Part shown: piece by piece, positions 5,305 through 5,492 of the stretch
Layout: every line of letters begins with the position of its first letter
Numbering within the stretch: the stretch's first letter is position 1
Assembly (NCBI GenBank): GCA_964529795.1
Contig: CAZGXM010000101.1
Span: 1 to 5,492, forward strand
Direction of reading: 5' to 3'
Source: CAZGXM01 sp964529795
GTDB taxonomy: Bacteria > Bacillota > JADQBR01
DNA: 5,492 bases
Position numbers and translations under genes: made by a program
Notes under the pieces: model-generated
The model's database searches: none
Told to the model about the DNA's origin: nothing
What the model saw: only the letters and a program-made list of their open reading frames with translations

Positions 5305-5492
5305 TAAACCAACTCCCTGATGTTAAGATAAGCAAAGTCCCGGCAGCATCGGCACATAAGCATTTTGGTATTATTCAACATAGTACTGCATATTTCCTCC
5401 AGGGTAATGGTTTCCCAACAGCAGTGCTGCAAAGATACCGCCATTAATGGCCAGGAAATCAACTGCAAATAATTTACTTTTCCTGAAAACAG
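5304..5492 (-). CDS. C-terminus of a Cys-rich protein upstream of SNF2 (5' part outside window)
   Basis: A minus-strand frame is open from the right edge to TAA at 5306-5304, giving 62 residues. The last A of that TAA is the first base of the SNF2 ATG (TAATG), an overlap typical of co-translated operon genes. The end is rich in cysteine: HCCWETITLEEIC followed by MLMCRCCRDFAYLNIRELV. The C47-x-x-C50 knuckle and the earlier His-Cys-Cys group (23-25) could form a zinc ribbon, but this is inference. No internal Met in the stretch has a properly spaced ribosome site, so the gene probably starts beyond the window. I do not recognise the family. The alternative is that this is SNF2 leader DNA and the open frame is chance; an open run of 62 codons with a stop-start overlap argues mildly against that. 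Confidence 0.5.
   Translation of the reverse strand: MFSGKVNYLQLISWPLMAVSLQHCCWETITLEEICSTMLNNTKMLMCRCCRDFAYLNIRELV
5313..5318 (-). promoter_or_regulatory. Ribosome binding site of the SNF2 gene
   Basis: On the minus strand AGGGAG is followed by an 8-base spacer and ATG at 5304-5302. It lies inside the last codons of the upstream reading frame, the usual arrangement for translationally coupled genes. It supports MFVLHGSW as the true N-terminus over the in-frame Met at residue 14. Confidence 0.75.
5440..5451. repeat. Perfect 12-base palindrome upstream of SNF2
   Basis: GCCATTAATGGC reads the same on both strands. It lies 136 bases upstream of the SNF2 ATG, inside the open Cys-rich frame. A second, shorter palindrome (CAGCA-G-TGCTG, 5419-5429) is close by. 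If the Cys-rich frame is not a gene, these could be operator sites; if it is, they are probably coincidental. Confidence 0.3.

Noticed and set aside
5394..5400. GGAGG followed at 4 bases by ATG CAG TAC TAT GTT GAA TAA on the minus strand
   Set aside because: The ORF is only six codons, in a different register from the longer open frame. It could be a leader peptide, but nothing else supports this.
5265..5447. 60-codon plus-strand frame at the right end
   Set aside because: It runs antisense over the SNF2 start and the Cys-rich frame; it has no recognisable motif, whereas the minus-strand frame has a stop-start overlap with SNF2.
5432..5462. Possible minus-strand promoter TTGATT - 19 bases - TATCTT upstream of SNF2
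   Set aside because: The spacer is too long and the hexamers are weak; the segment lies within an open reading frame, so the operon promoter is more likely outside the window.
1..5492. CRISPR array, tRNA/rRNA, insertion sequence or riboswitch
   Set aside because: I saw no regularly spaced repeats, no tRNA-like cloverleaf, no transposase motif or terminal inverted repeats, and no long structured leader on either strand.

Overview
The window looks like a chromosomal segment from a Gram-positive, clostridial-type bacterium (Firmicutes, perhaps Peptococcaceae-like). The evidence is strong purine-rich Shine-Dalgarno sites (GGGAGGAG, GGAGG), a SNF2 ATPase and SWIM-protein pair of the kind seen in Firmicutes, and a UPF0158 remnant of clostridial flavour. 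The taxonomic placement is inference. Base composition is uneven: the SNF2/SWIM block and the glpK fragment are visibly GC-richer than the AT-rich stretches around positions 1-170 and 1005-1345.

Layout from left to right. Positions 1-153 (+) hold the last 50 codons of an unrecognised gene. Positions 168-413 (+) hold a well-preserved internal slice of glycerol kinase, cut at both ends, so a gene fragment. Positions 416-989 (-) hold a two-gene toxin-antitoxin operon: a Phd/YefM-type antitoxin followed by an overlapping RelE/ParE-type toxin. Its AT-rich promoter carries two nested inverted repeats that look like autoregulatory operators. Positions 1005-1344 have no intact gene. They hold that promoter, a small tandem repeat and the decayed C-terminal part of a UPF0158-family gene with an in-frame TAG.

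Positions 1345-5304 (-) are the main content: a 1055-residue SNF2-family ATPase followed 18 bases later by a 257-residue SWIM zinc-finger protein, clearly one operon. The closest parallel I know is the ywqA/ywqB pair of Bacillus subtilis. The SNF2 start codon overlaps the stop codon (TAATG) of a further reading frame that stays open to the right edge (5304-5492, -). It encodes a Cys-rich C-terminus, so the operon probably has at least three members and its promoter lies outside the window.

The SNF2 ATPase has all its helicase motifs and should be a DNA translocase or remodeller. The SWIM protein has an intact CxCx6CxH zinc site and probably acts as its DNA- or protein-binding partner. No direct evidence here shows whether the pair serves repair, transcription or defence. 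The left third, with two gene fragments and a toxin-antitoxin module, looks like a site of past rearrangement. I see no RNA genes, CRISPR array, transposase or convincing rho-independent terminator.
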